This document shows positions 20,160 through 20,343 of a stretch of DNA of 20,343 nt, in pieces (the first letter of the stretch is position 1; every line of letters begins with the position of its first letter). This stretch comes from Circinella minor (lineage: Eukaryota > Mucoromycota > Mucoromycetes > Mucorales > Lichtheimiaceae), in assembly GCA_016758965.1 (NCBI GenBank), contig JAEPRB010000449.1, positions 1 to 20,343 on the forward strand, in the 5' to 3' direction. A model generated the notes under the pieces. It was not told the DNA's origin. It was given only the letters and a program-made list of their open reading frames with translations, and ran no database searches. Position numbers and translations under genes: made by a program.

Positions 20160-20176
20160 AAGTTGCCCATGGTGTT
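20160..20176 (+). repeat. 17-bp direct copy of the CACTA-like right terminus
   Basis: AAGTTGCCCATGGTGTT is identical to 19607-19623, which spans the proposed right end and the first bases of its flank. Sequence upstream of the two copies is unrelated. Confidence 0.85.
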
Positions 20177-20343
20177 TTTGATTTCAAGGATGACGTTTTT
20201 GATTCCATGGATGTTTTTTTTATAATCGCAGATGTTATTTTTGAATTCAAGGATGGTGTTTTTGATTTCAAGGATGACGTTTTTTAAATCGTGGATGCTA
20301 TTTTTGAATTCAAAGATGGTGTTTTTGATTTCAAGGATGACGT
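20171..20343 (+). repeat. 21-bp minisatellite (seven-codon period), runs off the window
   Basis: Eight full units start at 20171, 20192, 20213, 20234, 20255, 20276, 20297 and 20318, and a ninth begins at 20339. All are exactly 21 bp and end in GAT. Unit types follow an order A-B-C-D-A-B-D-A-B, where A is GGTGTTTTTGATTTCAAGGA plus T, so there is higher-order structure. Read on plus it gives a heptad-like peptide (GVFDFKD, DVFDSMD, VIFEFKD) with one TAA at about 20285. No CRISPR-like spacer arrangement is present. It may be a repetitive protein-coding exon that continues to the right. Confidence 0.85.

Noticed and set aside
20171..20343. CRISPR array
   Set aside because: The repeats are contiguous 21-bp units with no unique spacers, in eukaryotic DNA.

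Overview
The window is eukaryotic, very AT-rich and dense in transposons. It most likely comes from an early-diverging (Mucoromycota, perhaps Mucorales) fungus. The support is: short GT..AG introns (75-107 nt in the models below), a TACTAAC branch point, a Crypton recombinase with a GCR1_C-like tail, and MULE and Tnp2 transposases together in one locus. The lineage is an inference; no rRNA or housekeeping gene is present to confirm it. I see no intact host gene; only a C-terminal fragment at the extreme left edge could be one.

Layout, left to right. 2-187: basic C-terminal end of a gene that starts outside the window. 196-470: four 68-69 bp tandem repeats. 1700-3954 (minus): a three-exon Crypton tyrosine recombinase with all four catalytic residues visible but four in-frame stops. 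4000-8080: a transposon graveyard with a hairpin, a possible LTR scrap, 28-bp repeats, a broken reading frame, a pyrimidine-rich stretch and a T-tract inverted repeat. About 8081-13326: a complete MULE (Mutator-like element) with ~425 bp terminal inverted repeats and a FAR1-like/MULE/SWIM transposase pseudogene (minus). That gene is split by a 602-bp inverted-repeat element with a perfect 9-bp target duplication. The MULE also holds a 1-kb foldback element and a perfect 36-bp-arm hairpin. 13463-19621: a CACTA-like element (CAC ends, candidate 3-bp TTG duplication, subterminal GATATC arrays). It carries an eight-exon Tnp2 (Transposase_21) gene on minus and a divergent multi-exon companion gene on plus. 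20171-20343: a 21-bp (seven-codon) minisatellite running off the end.

How the parts relate. The three DNA transposons each brought their own recombinase, and all three recombinases are broken. Every nonsense codon identified can be reached by a single C-to-T or G-to-A change, and the exon/intron architecture is still legible. The elements therefore look like fairly young copies hit mainly by transition-type mutation, not long-eroded fossils. The 602-bp insertion post-dates the MULE because it sits inside a transposase codon run. The CACTA-like element with its divergent companion gene is the most promising little-described system here. Reading frames were checked by hand across every proposed splice junction of the Crypton and Tnp2 genes; homology calls rest on motif recognition, not database searches.
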